In this document: in pieces, positions 54,752 through 63,388 of the stretch
Layout of the letters: each line of letters begins with the position of its first letter
Position numbering within the stretch: the first letter of the stretch is position 1
Origin: VRUE01 sp963796705
GTDB lineage: Bacteria; Actinomycetota; Thermoleophilia; Solirubrobacterales; 70-9
NCBI GenBank assembly: GCA_963796705.1
Contig: CAWCMK010000007.1
Coordinates: 10,510-74,509 of the forward strand
DNA: 64,000 nucleotides
Direction: 5' to 3'
The notes under the pieces: generated by a model
Database searches by the model: none
The model's input: the letters and a program-made list of their open reading frames with translations, nothing else
Told to the model about the DNA's origin: nothing
Made by a program: the position numbers and the translations under genes

Positions 54752-55438
54752 CTAGCGAACCAGCGGGTAGACGCAGATGTAGTCGTAGCTCGCGATGATT
54801 TCGTGCGTGATTTCGTTTTCGAGCTTGACGTCTTCGACACCGGCTTCGCTGACGATCTGAGTGAAGTATTCGCTTTTGGTGGCGGCGTTTGCAAGGTAGG
54901 TGTCGGTGAACTCCGCGTTTGAGCCGTTGCCGTCCCCGAGGGGGATCTGGTGGCGCAGGGCCAGCAGCTGTCCGGGAGCCGGGAGGAAACCGCCACGTGC
55001 GGCGCACGCATCGGCCGCCGCCTTGACGCCAAGGACGGGTCCTGAGGGGGCGCTGTCATAGCAGAGGCCACCGATCAGCTTCGTGCCGGCCGGGCAGGAC
55101 GCCGAGTGGCCCCCTTCAAGTTCTTGGGCGTCCGCGACCTTGCTGGCTTCGGCGGCCTTGGGGACCGCTCCGAGCGCTTCCGTATTGATGTCAGCTCCGG
55201 TCAGGGTGCCGTTGGCGACCGTAGTGGCGTTGATGGCTCCGTTGGCAATTTTGCTGCTTTTCACGGCCTTGGCCTTCAGCTGGGGGGTGCCAATCGAGTG
55301 CGGGGGGATCGAAAACTTCGCGTAGGCGGTGCCGCCTAGGGCAATCGCCAGAGCGATCAGAGCGACCACCATCGCCGGGCTCAAACGCCGTCTGCGCCTG
55401 CTCTCATCGCGCCTCAAAATCCGTCCCTCCCGTTTCAT
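54752..55438 (-). CDS. Membrane-anchored extracellular protein with LKAKAVKSSKI-type stalk
   Basis: 228 aa from ATG 55438, with GGGAGA upstream. Arg-rich N-terminus, one signal-anchor helix (AMVVALIALAIALGGTAYA, a hallmark of Thermoleophilia in my recollection), then a stalk of short repeats (LKAKAVKSSKIANGAINATTVANGTLTGADI) like phage-fibre or collagen-like linkers, and a C-terminal domain with Cys (SASCPAGTKLIGGLCYDS, DACAARGG, YICVYPLVR) of lectin or C-type-like appearance. Function unknown; surface display is likely. Confidence 0.75.
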   Translation of the reverse strand: MKREGRILRRDESRRRRRLSPAMVVALIALAIALGGTAYAKFSIPPHSIGTPQLKAKAVKSSKIANGAINATTVANGTLTGADINTEALGAVPKAAEASKVADAQELEGGHSASCPAGTKLIGGLCYDSAPSGPVLGVKAAADACAARGGFLPAPGQLLALRHQIPLGDGNGSNAEFTDTYLANAATKSEYFTQIVSEAGVEDVKLENEITHEIIASYDYICVYPLVR

Positions 55439-55900
55439 GTTCTCCCGTTGTGCCAAGCCCGGTCCCGCGCCCTGGCTCACTACACCATATTTGATCCGCT
55501 CTCATAAAGTCTCTCCGGCACCCGAAGTTGCGGTCGGGACGGCCGGCAGACGCGAGCTCCGCCGCGGCCCCAGCACTCCTCCTCTGGGTTGCAGGTCGAG
55601 CCGCTTGGTTCGTGCTCGGGCCGGGTCCAACGTGTTCGCGCTTTTGCCCTTGCGCTGTCCTGGCGATCGGGTTGCCCTGGAATATTGTTTGTCATCGAGG
55701 TCCGTGGTATCCAAGAAGTTGCCCGATCAACCATTTGCCGCGATGGTGAGTGATATGACTTCGACGAACTTCCAGGAAGCCGGCTGGTTCGCATCGCACG
55801 CGAAAGAGGGCTCAGAAAAGAAAGGCGTCGAGCCCTCCGCTGATCTCAGAACGATGACCGTGCGATCGGCAGCTCGCGGATTGAAGGGGGCTGCTCGGAG
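55439..55900. other. 462-bp intergenic region without a convincing gene
   Basis: Open frames here lack start signals, domains and plausible composition. The left end carries the 5' region of the anchored protein (an AT-rich CAAATATGGTG on the minus strand near 55490 may be a -10). The right end is AG-rich before the nitronate monooxygenase gene. No repeats or hairpins stood out. Confidence 0.4.
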
Positions 55901-56854
55901 ATGACAGCGCTGGTCGATTTGCGTCGGTTGCCGGTGCCGATCGTTCAGGCGGGGATGGGCGCCGTGGCCCGTCATGAGCTCGCTGCGGCTGTCTCGGAGG
56001 CCGGTGGACTGGGGACGATCGGCGGTGCCCGCGCGCCGATCACCGAGGAGCTTGGTGCAGCCCGCAGGCTCACCGACCGACCGATCGCGGTCAACCTGGT
56101 GCTGCCGCTGCTTCGACCAGGCGATGTGCAGGCGGCGGCCGCCGCCGACGTGATCGTCACCTTCTGGGGAAAGCCACGCAGGCTCGCCGAGGGTACGTGG
56201 GTCCACCAGTGCGGCTCGGTCGAGGAAGCAAGAGCCGCTGTGGGGGCGGGTGCCGATGCGGTGATCGCCCAGGGTGTCGAGGCTGGCGGGCACGTGCGTG
56301 GCACAACCTCGGTTCTCGATTTGGTCGAGCGGATTCGGGCAGCGGTCAAGGTCCCGGTGCTGGCGGCCGGCGGGATCGTTGAGCGAGCGGGTGTGGAGGA
56401 GGCGCTCAACGCTGGCGCTGTCGCCGCGCTTTTGGGCACTCGCTTCCTCCTCAGCGAGGAGAGCCGCGCGCATCCGGACTACAAGCGGCGCTGCCTGGAG
56501 GCCGAGGGCACGGTACTGACCGAGTTCTTCGGGCTGGGATGGGCCAACGCACCGCACAGGGTGATCCCAAACGCCGCGACCCGCCGCTGGCTGGGCCACG
56601 AGCCGCGTGGGCCGGGCTGGATCCGGCTCATCAACCGGCTCGCCTCGCCGCTTGCGAGGCGCCTGCCACCAACGCTCCAGGAGCGCTGGCTCGCGACCCA
56701 GCGGCCCTCACTTCCCTTCCTGGCCCCGCCAATGGCCTTGGATGACGGGCCCTCGAGCCTGCTGGATGCTGGACCGCTCTACGCGGGCGCGAACGTGACC
56801 CGAATATCCGACATTCGCCCGGCCGCGCAAATAGTCAGCCTCCTCACTCCCTAG
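55901..56854 (+). CDS. Nitronate monooxygenase / 2-nitropropane dioxygenase family flavoprotein
   Basis: 317 aa. VPIVQAGMGAVARHELAAAVSEAGGLGTIGG at the N-terminus, GADAVIAQGVEAGGHVRG (FMN phosphate and substrate site), VPVLAAGGIVERAGVEEALNAGAVAALLGTRFLLSEES: a TIM-barrel FMN enzyme that oxidises alkyl nitronates or acts as an enoyl reductase relative. Cytosolic. The stop codon TAG lies inside the target-site duplication of the IS481 element that follows, so the gene is whole. Confidence 0.88.
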   Translation: MTALVDLRRLPVPIVQAGMGAVARHELAAAVSEAGGLGTIGGARAPITEELGAARRLTDRPIAVNLVLPLLRPGDVQAAAAADVIVTFWGKPRRLAEGTWVHQCGSVEEARAAVGAGADAVIAQGVEAGGHVRGTTSVLDLVERIRAAVKVPVLAAGGIVERAGVEEALNAGAVAALLGTRFLLSEESRAHPDYKRRCLEAEGTVLTEFFGLGWANAPHRVIPNAATRRWLGHEPRGPGWIRLINRLASPLARRLPPTLQERWLATQRPSLPFLAPPMALDDGPSSLLDAGPLYAGANVTRISDIRPAAQIVSLLTP

Positions 56855-56855
56855 A
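56850..56855. repeat. Target-site duplication, left copy (CCTAGA)
   Basis: CCTAGA here and again at 57884-57889, directly flanking both inverted repeats. Six bases is within the range known for the IS481 family. Intact copies indicate a recent insertion with no later rearrangement. Confidence 0.85.
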
Positions 56856-56879
56856 TGTAGTTCCTAACAACGTTGTTCA
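56856..56879 (+). repeat. IS481 left terminal inverted repeat
   Basis: TGTA-GTTCCTAA-CAACGTTGTTCA. Pairs with 57860-57883; the inner 12 bases and the outer TGTA are identical, the middle differs. The inner part is itself palindromic (AACAACGTTGTT). Confidence 0.85.
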
Positions 56880-56937
56880 TCCGGGCCTCCTTGGAGGCTG
56901 GGGGTGTCTACCCACCCAGCAACAAGGAGGACACCGG

Positions 56938-57888
56938 ATGAAGCTCCACGCTAATGCCCCCTTCGGCCCGAAGGGGAGACTGACGATGGTCAGGCGCGTC
57001 ACCGAGCAACGGTGGTCGCTCGCGGAGGCGGCCGAGGCCGCCGGAGTGAGCGAGCGCACCGCCTGCAAGTGGACCCAGCGCTACCGCTCCGAAGGAGAGG
57101 TCGGCCTCTGGGATCGAAGCTCGGCACCGCGCTCGGTGCCAAACCGCACCCCCGAGGACCGCGTCGCGGCGATCGCCGCCTTGCGTCGGGTGCGAATGAC
57201 CGGGCCCGAGATCGCCGAGGTGCTGGAGATGGCGAGTTCCACGGTCTCCGCGGTGCTGTCGCGGATCGGCCTGGGCACGCTCGCCCGCCTGGAGCCCCCG
57301 GAGCCTCCCAACCGATACGAGCGAGCCAACCCGGGGGAGCTGATCCACATCGACGTCAAGAAGCTGGTGCGGATCGAGAAGGGTGCCGGTCACCGGGTGA
57401 CCGGCAAGCGCACCTCCCAGGCCAAGGGCGCCGGCTGGGAGCGGGTCCACGTCTGCGTCGACGATGCGACCCGTCTCGCCTACGTGGAGGTCCTCAGCGA
57501 CGAAAAGGGGAGGACCGCCGTCGGCTTCCTGAAGCGCGCCCTCGCCTTCTACTCAGCCCACGGCATCACCGTCGAGCGGGTGATGACCGACAACGGCCCG
57601 GCCTACCTCTCGATCGCCCATGCCATCGCCTGCCGGGCCTTGGGGGTCCGCCACATCCGCACCCGTCCCTACCGGCCGCGCACCAACGGCAAGGCCGAGC
57701 GCTTCATCCGCACGATGCTCGGCGGCTGGGCCTACGGGGCCATCTACCGCGACTCCGCCCAACGCACCGCGGCGCTATCCGGCTGGCTGGAGTTCTATAA
57801 CTGGCGCAGACCGCATGGCTCTCTCAGTCACAAGTCGCCCGGGGCTCGCCTTCGCGAGCTGAACAACGTTGCTGGGTCTTACACCTAG
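56938..57888 (+). CDS. IS481-family transposase
   Basis: 316 aa. N-terminal helix-turn-helix (EQRWSLAEAAEAAGVSERTACKWTQRYRSEG), then an rve integrase core: first Asp in ELIHIDVKKL, second in VMTDNGPAYLS, Glu in RTNGKAERFIRTML, ending WLEFYNWRRPHGSLSHKSP. Catalyses cut/copy transposition. The frame runs through the right inverted repeat and its stop (57886-57888) lies in the duplicated target DNA, outside the element. Confidence 0.93.
   Translation: MKLHANAPFGPKGRLTMVRRVTEQRWSLAEAAEAAGVSERTACKWTQRYRSEGEVGLWDRSSAPRSVPNRTPEDRVAAIAALRRVRMTGPEIAEVLEMASSTVSAVLSRIGLGTLARLEPPEPPNRYERANPGELIHIDVKKLVRIEKGAGHRVTGKRTSQAKGAGWERVHVCVDDATRLAYVEVLSDEKGRTAVGFLKRALAFYSAHGITVERVMTDNGPAYLSIAHAIACRALGVRHIRTRPYRPRTNGKAERFIRTMLGGWAYGAIYRDSAQRTAALSGWLEFYNWRRPHGSLSHKSPGARLRELNNVAGSYT
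57860..57883 (-). repeat. IS481 right terminal inverted repeat
   Basis: Minus strand reads TGTA-AGACCCAG-CAACGTTGTTCA, matching the left end at 16 of 24 or more positions. It is also coding: the transposase C-terminus is read through it. Confidence 0.85.
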
Positions 57889-57889
57889 A
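57884..57889. repeat. Target-site duplication, right copy (CCTAGA)
   Basis: Second copy of the CCTAGA found at 56850-56855. It supplies the TAG stop of the transposase gene. Confidence 0.85.
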
Positions 57890-58042
57890 CGATCGGCTTC
57901 CGCACCTGGGCTCGAACGTTTAGCTGCCCCCGTAGCGGCTCGAGCGCTCCCCAAACGTCGCCCGAGAAATGCCCGAGAGAGCAGCGGTGTAGCTGACGCA
58001 CGCCCGCGGGGAGCGGCGCAGCGTGCAGTACGCTGGGAAGCG

Positions 58043-58750
58043 ATGCACCGCGACACCCAGCGGACTCCAAAGCGAGTCATCCTCGCCGCCGCGGTGATCG
58101 TGGCCGCCGCGCTGACGCTGATTGTGGTGGTGGCCGCGCCTGTTGCGACGGCCACAAAGCAGAAGAAATCGGGTACGCACCCAGCGAACGCGACGGTCCT
58201 GCACCTCTGCGAATGGGGCAACGCCAGCGGCGCCGTTGCGAGCGCGGAAGTCTCCGGCGGATGCCACGAAAAACATGGTCACAGCAAGACGCAGCACACC
58301 CCGTTCGGCACAGTTGGCTTGACCATCTACTCGGCCGAATGGGGCAGCCTGACACCGGGACTCGTTCCCCAGCACACGCTGCTGGTGACCGCATTGCGGG
58401 AGACCGGAACCGGCAAAGCCGCCAGGTACATCGAGAAGCAGGCGCGCCTCAAGGTGCTCGAAGAAGGCTCTCCGGTGAGCCCGGTCGGCAGCAAGGTCAC
58501 CGCGTCTTGGAGCGGCGACACCTACTCGTGTGAAAACCCTCCCACGGGAGATTGCACCAACAGCGAATTCCAGGCGGCGAAGGGCCGCTGGGTCCTCGGT
58601 GCGGGGCTGAGCGGGGCACCTCCTGGCATCCCGGGCAGCGAAGAAAACGCTGCAGAACAGAATGAAGATGATCCTCAGGACCTTCAGCAGGAGGAAGCGC
58701 TGAAGGGGCCGGTCGTCTCGCTCGGCCTCTACATCGCCGCGCGGCTGTAG
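58043..58750 (+). CDS. Exported protein of unknown function
   Basis: 235 aa from ATG 58043 (preceded by CTGGGAAGCG). Signal anchor or peptide at about 10-36 (RVILAAAVIVAAALTLIVVVAAPVATA). The mature domain has four Cys (HLCEWG, SGGCHEKH, YSCENPP, GDCTNS) and a Glu-rich C-terminal stretch. No family recognised. Sits between two insertion sequences, so may be part of transferred DNA. Confidence 0.6.
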   Translation: MHRDTQRTPKRVILAAAVIVAAALTLIVVVAAPVATATKQKKSGTHPANATVLHLCEWGNASGAVASAEVSGGCHEKHGHSKTQHTPFGTVGLTIYSAEWGSLTPGLVPQHTLLVTALRETGTGKAARYIEKQARLKVLEEGSPVSPVGSKVTASWSGDTYSCENPPTGDCTNSEFQAAKGRWVLGAGLSGAPPGIPGSEENAAEQNEDDPQDLQQEEALKGPVVSLGLYIAARL

Positions 58751-59023
58751 CGTCTCGATTCTAGGTTCGGGCCCAGTGGACAGTGACTGAAAGCGAGTAT
58801 CGCGCGATCAGTCCACCCTGGCCAGAAAAGCCCCACTTGAGCAGTGAAACCGGTTTTCGGCCGCCGAGATCACGGAGGATCCGTTGACCTCAGGCTCGCC
58901 CTTTCTGGTGGCGGTGCCGCCGGGGGCAGTCGGCCTTGACCTCGGGATGGGCCTTGAAGACCTTGCCGTCGAGGATGTCCGAATCCCCGTGGAATTTCGA
59001 CGGCGATCCCCACGGGTTGACGA

Positions 59024-60343
59024 TCACACCGTAACGGCCTCGGTCACCTCCTGACGGTCGGTGTTCGGTTGCGTGGTGTGCAGGGCATCTCGCTCGATCG
59101 CGACCACGAGCTTGGCGAGGTCGCTATAGCCGATGATCTTGCGGAACTGTTGCTCGGCGACGAGCATGCCGGCGGCGGTCCACCGCTTGCGCATATCGCC
59201 CCCGCGCCAGCGCTTCACGTTGCGCTGGGTGTGGCGGACGATCTCGATCATCGACTCAATCGGGTTGGTCGAGGAGAGCGTCTTGGCGAGGTTGCCGTCG
59301 ATCCCGAGCCCGATCAGCGTCAGCGTCTCCTCCATCCCCTCCCGTAGTGAGCCGCCCGCGTCCGGCCAGGAGCGCTCCAGCTCGCCGGCGAGCAACTCGA
59401 GGCGCTGGCGGGCGAGATCGGGGTCGCTCAGCGACCAGGCGGCGCGCATCCGGCCGCGGACCCCATCACGGTCTGCCTCGGGCAGCAGATCGGTGACGTT
59501 GCGCTCCTTGTGGCGGTGGCAGCGATGGATGAGGGCGTGGGTGCCGAAGACCTCGCGGATCGCCTTTGCGAGCGCCTTGGCGCCGTCGATCACGAAGAGG
59601 ATCGCCTGCTCGGGGTCAAGGCCGCGGTCGATGAGATCGGCGAGCAGCGTGCGCGCCAGGGTGGCGTTCTCGGTCGAGCCCTCCCAGAGCCCGAGCGGGA
59701 TCTTGACGCCCTCGGTGGTGATCCCCAGGCAGACCACGTGCGTGCGCTCGGCGATCTCCAGGCCGTCGAGCATCATCGCCGCCAGGCGCACGTCCTCGAG
59801 ACGGCGGCTCATCAGCTTCTCCAGCGCCGTGGTGGTGCGCTCGACGAACGCCTCCGAGACCGAGGAGCGCGAGGTAGCCGAGGCGCCGCCCTCGACATCC
59901 TCTCCGACCGGCTCCCCGACGCCGGCGAAGCGGCGGGTGGAGACCCCGGCGAGCATCCGGTTCATCACCGCTCTGGTCAGGGGATCGCGGTCGGCGAAGT
60001 GCTCGTAGGTGCCGAGCGCCAGCTCGCGCTCATCGTCGGCTGAGCGCATCCGCGGGCGGCTGACCTTGACCCGTCGCCCGCCGAGGGTCATCGAGCCGTC
60101 CTCATGGCCATGGCGCTTGGCGGTGCGCTCGGGGTCGTGCTTGCCCTTGGGCCCGACGACCTCGGTCACCTCCGCCTCCATCAGCTCGTGCACGACGCCG
60201 AGCCCGACGCCAACGCTCAAGGCGAGCAGCCCCTCCTTCGCTGCCCCGACGAGTTCACCCAGCGCCTCCTGGATCTGCGGTGGGAGCGGGCTCTCCGCGT
60301 TCTCGGTCGCCGTGGCGACCTTCGATGCGGGTACCTTCTTCAT
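59024..60343 (-). CDS. IS256-family (mutator type) transposase
   Basis: 439 aa from ATG 60343, with AGGAGG seven bases upstream. Catalytic triad visible: Asp in MMLDGLEI, Asp in LFVIDGAKAL, Glu in STNPIESMIEIVRHTQRNVKRW; the family C/H motif is HRCHRHKERNV. Full length, so potentially active. I could not find convincing terminal inverted repeats on either side (searched 58750-59023 and 60344-60676), so the element ends are not given. Upstream of the ATG is a hairpin CGCTTCC-AAC-GGAAGCG. Confidence 0.92.
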   Translation of the reverse strand: MKKVPASKVATATENAESPLPPQIQEALGELVGAAKEGLLALSVGVGLGVVHELMEAEVTEVVGPKGKHDPERTAKRHGHEDGSMTLGGRRVKVSRPRMRSADDERELALGTYEHFADRDPLTRAVMNRMLAGVSTRRFAGVGEPVGEDVEGGASATSRSSVSEAFVERTTTALEKLMSRRLEDVRLAAMMLDGLEIAERTHVVCLGITTEGVKIPLGLWEGSTENATLARTLLADLIDRGLDPEQAILFVIDGAKALAKAIREVFGTHALIHRCHRHKERNVTDLLPEADRDGVRGRMRAAWSLSDPDLARQRLELLAGELERSWPDAGGSLREGMEETLTLIGLGIDGNLAKTLSSTNPIESMIEIVRHTQRNVKRWRGGDMRKRWTAAGMLVAEQQFRKIIGYSDLAKLVVAIERDALHTTQPNTDRQEVTEAVTV

Positions 60344-60676
60344 GGCGGTTCCTCCTGTTTCGAGTGGACTTCGAGCACCCCACACGCTTCCAACGGAAGC
60401 GGACGAGGCGGGAGGGACCGCCGTTCAAAGTTCTACGAGGTCTCGGACAACCTCCTTGCCGTTCTGTCCCCTGACTACGAGGTTGGCCCGATTGTCGACG
60501 TGCGGGTCGCAAACCGTTTGGAATTTTCCAGGAGCCCCTTGCGGCTCCCGTACATGTCGATCGTGTGTCTGGCTCGGGCGATTCTCACGCCTTCAGCGAT
60601 CTCGTAACCCTGCACGGTTTGCGGCTCTCCTTAGACTTTTCCAACCGGTCGAACTACACCGTCCTCCCTAGACCAC
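60344..60676. other. 333-bp region between the IS256 transposase and padR
   Basis: Holds the transposase ribosome site, a small hairpin (CGCTTCC-AAC-GGAAGCG, about 60385-60403) and a second (GGAGCC-6 nt-GGCTCC, about 60530-60548), and presumably one end of the IS and the padR promoter. No coding sequence was convincing. Confidence 0.4.
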
Positions 60677-61180
60677 TTGAACGATCGCTCGCTAACCCCG
60701 ACCTCCTACATAGTTCTCGGACTCCTTCAGCACGGACCTGGCACCCCGTATGAGCTGAAAATCCGCGCTGCAGCGACGGTCGGTCACTTCTGGTCGCTAC
60801 AGCATGCCCAGCTGTACACCGAGACCGCGAAACTGGCCGAGGATGGCCTGCTCACAGAGCAGCGCGAGAAGACCGGGAGGCGTCGCAAGACCTACGCGAT
60901 CACCTATGCCGGGGGCCGAGCCATCAAGGCCTGGCTTGCAGAACCAACCGCCGAACTGGTCGAGCTGAGAGACCTCGGCATTCTGAAGATCTTTCTTGGC
61001 GCAGACCCCTCTCAGGTCGCTCCCGTCCAGCTCGAGTCGCACCGCGAGCGCCTCGCCGGCTACGAGGAGCTGCACCGCGAGATAAAGAAGGGCGAATTTC
61101 CCAAAGGAATGCTCCTGGCCCTGGAGGCAGGCATCGGTCACGAGCGTGAGTACGTGCGCTTTTGGTCGAAGCTCATCTGA
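60677..61180 (+). CDS. PadR-family transcriptional regulator
   Basis: 167 aa from TTG 60677. Winged helix: LTPTSYIVLGLLQHGPGTPYELKIRAAATVGHFWSLQHAQLYTETAKLAEDGLLTEQREKTGRRRKTYAITYAGGRAIKAWLAEP, followed by the C-terminal helical dimerisation domain (LESHRERLAGYEELHREI). A repressor of phenolic-acid or drug-response genes in known cases; no target is evident next to it. The 284 bp after it contain only a stretch that reads like a broken peptide (see rejected items). Confidence 0.85.
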   Translation: MNDRSLTPTSYIVLGLLQHGPGTPYELKIRAAATVGHFWSLQHAQLYTETAKLAEDGLLTEQREKTGRRRKTYAITYAGGRAIKAWLAEPTAELVELRDLGILKIFLGADPSQVAPVQLESHRERLAGYEELHREIKKGEFPKGMLLALEAGIGHEREYVRFWSKLI

Positions 61181-61464
61181 AGCTCACGGCTGGGCCGTTT
61201 ACGAGCATTGGAAGCCGTTCAGTGAGGAGCAGATCCGGAGCGAGGCCGAGTGGCTGCAGAGAGGTCCATAGTCCGAAACCGGAGCACGCCGGCTCCTCCA
61301 GCCGCCGTTGCCGGCGGTGATTCGGGATTCCTGGACTTCGCGCCTCCTCGGCCGCCGCAGATACCCTTCCCACCGGCATACAGATCCCACTTGGACATGA
61401 AAATGGACACGGCGGAACTGTCTTTGCAATGCTCGATTCAAGATTTGGCTCTGTGAGGCCATTT

Positions 61465-61538
<74 letters not shown>

Positions 61539-61648
61539 TCGCGGTTTTCGGCTCCAGCAAGCCAGTACCGGCGATTACAGAAAAACGCTCGAGGAACAAT
61601 TTGGGAACAACGGCGGGTCCAGCCCGCTGCGCTCCCCGTCCTTGAGGC

Positions 61649-63040
61649 ATGGCGCGGCCGCTGAAACGGCGACTCGATCACCGCGGCGCCCGCCTGCCGG
61701 CCGGCGTCTACCCGCTGCGCGAGGGCGGCGCCAGGGCGCGCGGCTACCGGGTTCGCTGGCGCGAGCAGGGCGCCGCCGGCGCGAGCAGGCAGGCCTCGCG
61801 GGCCTTCACCGCGGCCCAGCACGGCTCCCTCGATCGGGCCCTCGATGAGGCGCTGCTCTACCGCGAGGCGGCGCTTCGCTCGGCGCGGATCGAGGGCTCG
61901 ATCCTGCGCGGGGACCCCGCCGCCGGGATGACCCTGGAGGCGCTCTTTGAAGAGTGGTGCCGGCGAAGGGGGACGCAGGTCTCTGAGCGCTACGCGGAGA
62001 AGGTCGCCCGCTGCTGGGCGCGCCAGATCGGACCGCGGATCGGCGCCGTGAGGCTCGCCCGCCTCTCCCAGGATCCGGCGATCCTCACCCGTTTCCAGGA
62101 CGAGCTGATCGCGGCGCGGATCGCGCCCGGCAGCCGCGTCGAGATCCTGAAGACGCTGCGCTCGGTGCTGCGCTGGGGTCGTCGCCGCCATCCCGGCGCC
62201 CTGACGGTCGAGTTCTCGGGGCTCTTTGAGATGCCGCGGGCACGGCGGCGGCGATTGGCATTTGCGACCGACGCCTACGGGCTCGAGCGCCTGATCGAGG
62301 CGGTGGCGGCGCGCGGGGCCCACGATGACCTGCGCGTGCTGCGCGATGTGGCCTTCGTCGCGGCGATGGGCTTCACGATCGCCGCGCGACCCTCGGAGTG
62401 GCTCTACTCGGCCACCTGGGGCGATCTTCATCGCAGCTCGGTCGAGCTGCAGCGGCCGCTCGGAGACGGCGATGATCTGGGCATCGGCCTGAAGACCGGG
62501 GCGCGGGCGGCGCTGCTCTTGGGGGGTGCCAGCCTGAGGCTCTCCAGATACCGGGCGGCGCTCGAGGAACGCCACGGAGCCCAGCCCGATGAGGCACTCG
62601 TCTTTCAGGCGCTCGGTCCCGAGGGGCCGCTGTGGGCGAGGCAGGGAGGCGAACGGGTCCCGCTGGCCTGGGATCGCAGTGATTACCTGAACTGGACCGC
62701 GCGGGTCTGGCGCCCGGCGCGGGAGCTGGCGGCGAGCCTCGATGACGTTCCAAATGAGCTGGCGCGGATGCGCTTCTATGACTGCCGCCACACGGCGATC
62801 TCGATGGCCCTGCACTCGACCCTGGTGAGCGGCCCGCACGGGATGAACCTCCACAACCTCGCCGGCTGGGCGGGTCATGACGTGCAGACCCTGCAACGCC
62901 ACTACTCACACATCATCGCCCGCTACCACGGCGCCGAGGCGATCGACCTCGGCGCCGACTGGCTGGTCGCGCGGGCGCGGGTCGCGGCCGCTCCCAACCG
63001 GCGGCTGGGAGAGGCCCGGGCCAGCGCCCCGCGGGGCTGA
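61649..63040 (+). CDS. Tyrosine recombinase / integrase of a tRNA-Arg-integrated element
   Basis: 463 aa. An N-terminal Arg-rich region is followed by a core-binding SAM-like domain (MTLEALFEEWCRRRGTQVSERYAEKVARCW) and the catalytic domain: Arg in AARPSEWLYSATW, box II YDCRHTAIS (the usual leading His is Tyr), GWAGHDVQTLQRHYSHII with the His and nucleophile Tyr. Located next to tRNA-Arg in the usual integrase position. It is as GC-rich as the host, so either an old resident or from a related host. Confidence 0.88.
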   Translation: MARPLKRRLDHRGARLPAGVYPLREGGARARGYRVRWREQGAAGASRQASRAFTAAQHGSLDRALDEALLYREAALRSARIEGSILRGDPAAGMTLEALFEEWCRRRGTQVSERYAEKVARCWARQIGPRIGAVRLARLSQDPAILTRFQDELIAARIAPGSRVEILKTLRSVLRWGRRRHPGALTVEFSGLFEMPRARRRRLAFATDAYGLERLIEAVAARGAHDDLRVLRDVAFVAAMGFTIAARPSEWLYSATWGDLHRSSVELQRPLGDGDDLGIGLKTGARAALLLGGASLRLSRYRAALEERHGAQPDEALVFQALGPEGPLWARQGGERVPLAWDRSDYLNWTARVWRPARELAASLDDVPNELARMRFYDCRHTAISMALHSTLVSGPHGMNLHNLAGWAGHDVQTLQRHYSHIIARYHGAEAIDLGADWLVARARVAAAPNRRLGEARASAPRG

Positions 63041-63388
63041 GCGACGGGCGGCGCGGAGCAGCGCCAGGTGGCGCTCGGCGGGAGCCGCGGCGCGCTGCGG
63101 CGCCGGGGCGAGCTCGCCGCCGCGAGCCGGCGGGGAGATTTCTTCGCCCAGCATCCAGCTGCGCAGATCCGCGTAGCGGATCCGAACCCCGCGGCCGCCG
63201 CGATCGCGAAACGCCCGCAAATGACCGGCGCTGTAGGCCCTGCGAATCGTCCGAACGCTGCGGGTCGCGATCTCGGCGGCCTCGCTGGGCGCGAGGAGAT
63301 CCTCATCGTGGCGGGCGGCCGCGGAATCCTCGGCCGCGGATCGTGCCGACGCTCTGCGACCGGGGGAGGATTGCGCGCCGGGGCTCAT
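62906..63388 (-). CDS. Excisionase/MerR-type helix-turn-helix protein
   Basis: 160 aa. Residues about 30-80 (LLAPSEAAEIATRSVRTIRRAYSAGHLRAFRDRGGRGVRIRYADLRSWML) are a DNA-binding excisionase-type HTH. The C-terminal third overlaps the integrase 3' end on the other strand by 135 bp. Its ATG overlaps the stop of the gene upstream (ATGA). A directionality factor (Xis) next to an integrase makes functional sense. Confidence 0.65.
   Translation of the reverse strand: MSPGAQSSPGRRASARSAAEDSAAARHDEDLLAPSEAAEIATRSVRTIRRAYSAGHLRAFRDRGGRGVRIRYADLRSWMLGEEISPPARGGELAPAPQRAAAPAERHLALLRAARRSAPRGAGPGLSQPPVGSGRDPRPRDQPVGAEVDRLGAVVAGDDV

Larger units (their letters stand above)
56856..57883 (+). mobile_element. 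Complete IS481-family insertion sequence, 1028 bp
   Basis: Bounded by 24-bp imperfect inverted repeats starting TGTA and sharing CAACGTTGTTCA, flanked by a 6-bp duplication, with one transposase gene filling the inside. It inserted just behind the nitronate monooxygenase stop codon and broke no recognisable gene. Confidence 0.88.

Noticed and set aside
58805..58850. Possible IS21-type end (GGCCAGAAAAGCCCCACTTG-like sequence)
   Set aside because: Resembles the terminal repeats of some IS21 elements from memory, but no second copy or istA/istB remnant is present in the window.
58890..59027. 45-codon minus-strand frame starting GTGA at the IS256 transposase stop
   Set aside because: The overlap is suggestive (starts VIVNPWGSPSKFHGD) but there is no recognisable family; it may be a truncated remnant. 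Too weak to list as a gene.
58750..60676. Terminal inverted repeats for the IS256 element
   Set aside because: Compared both flanks by eye; only 7-8 base matches were found, none at consistent distances. An alignment of several copies would settle the ends.
61182..61271. Peptide-like stretch AVYEHWKPFSEEQ...AEWLQRGP after padR
   Set aside because: Looks coding-like but has no start in frame and is only about 30 codons; possibly a relic.
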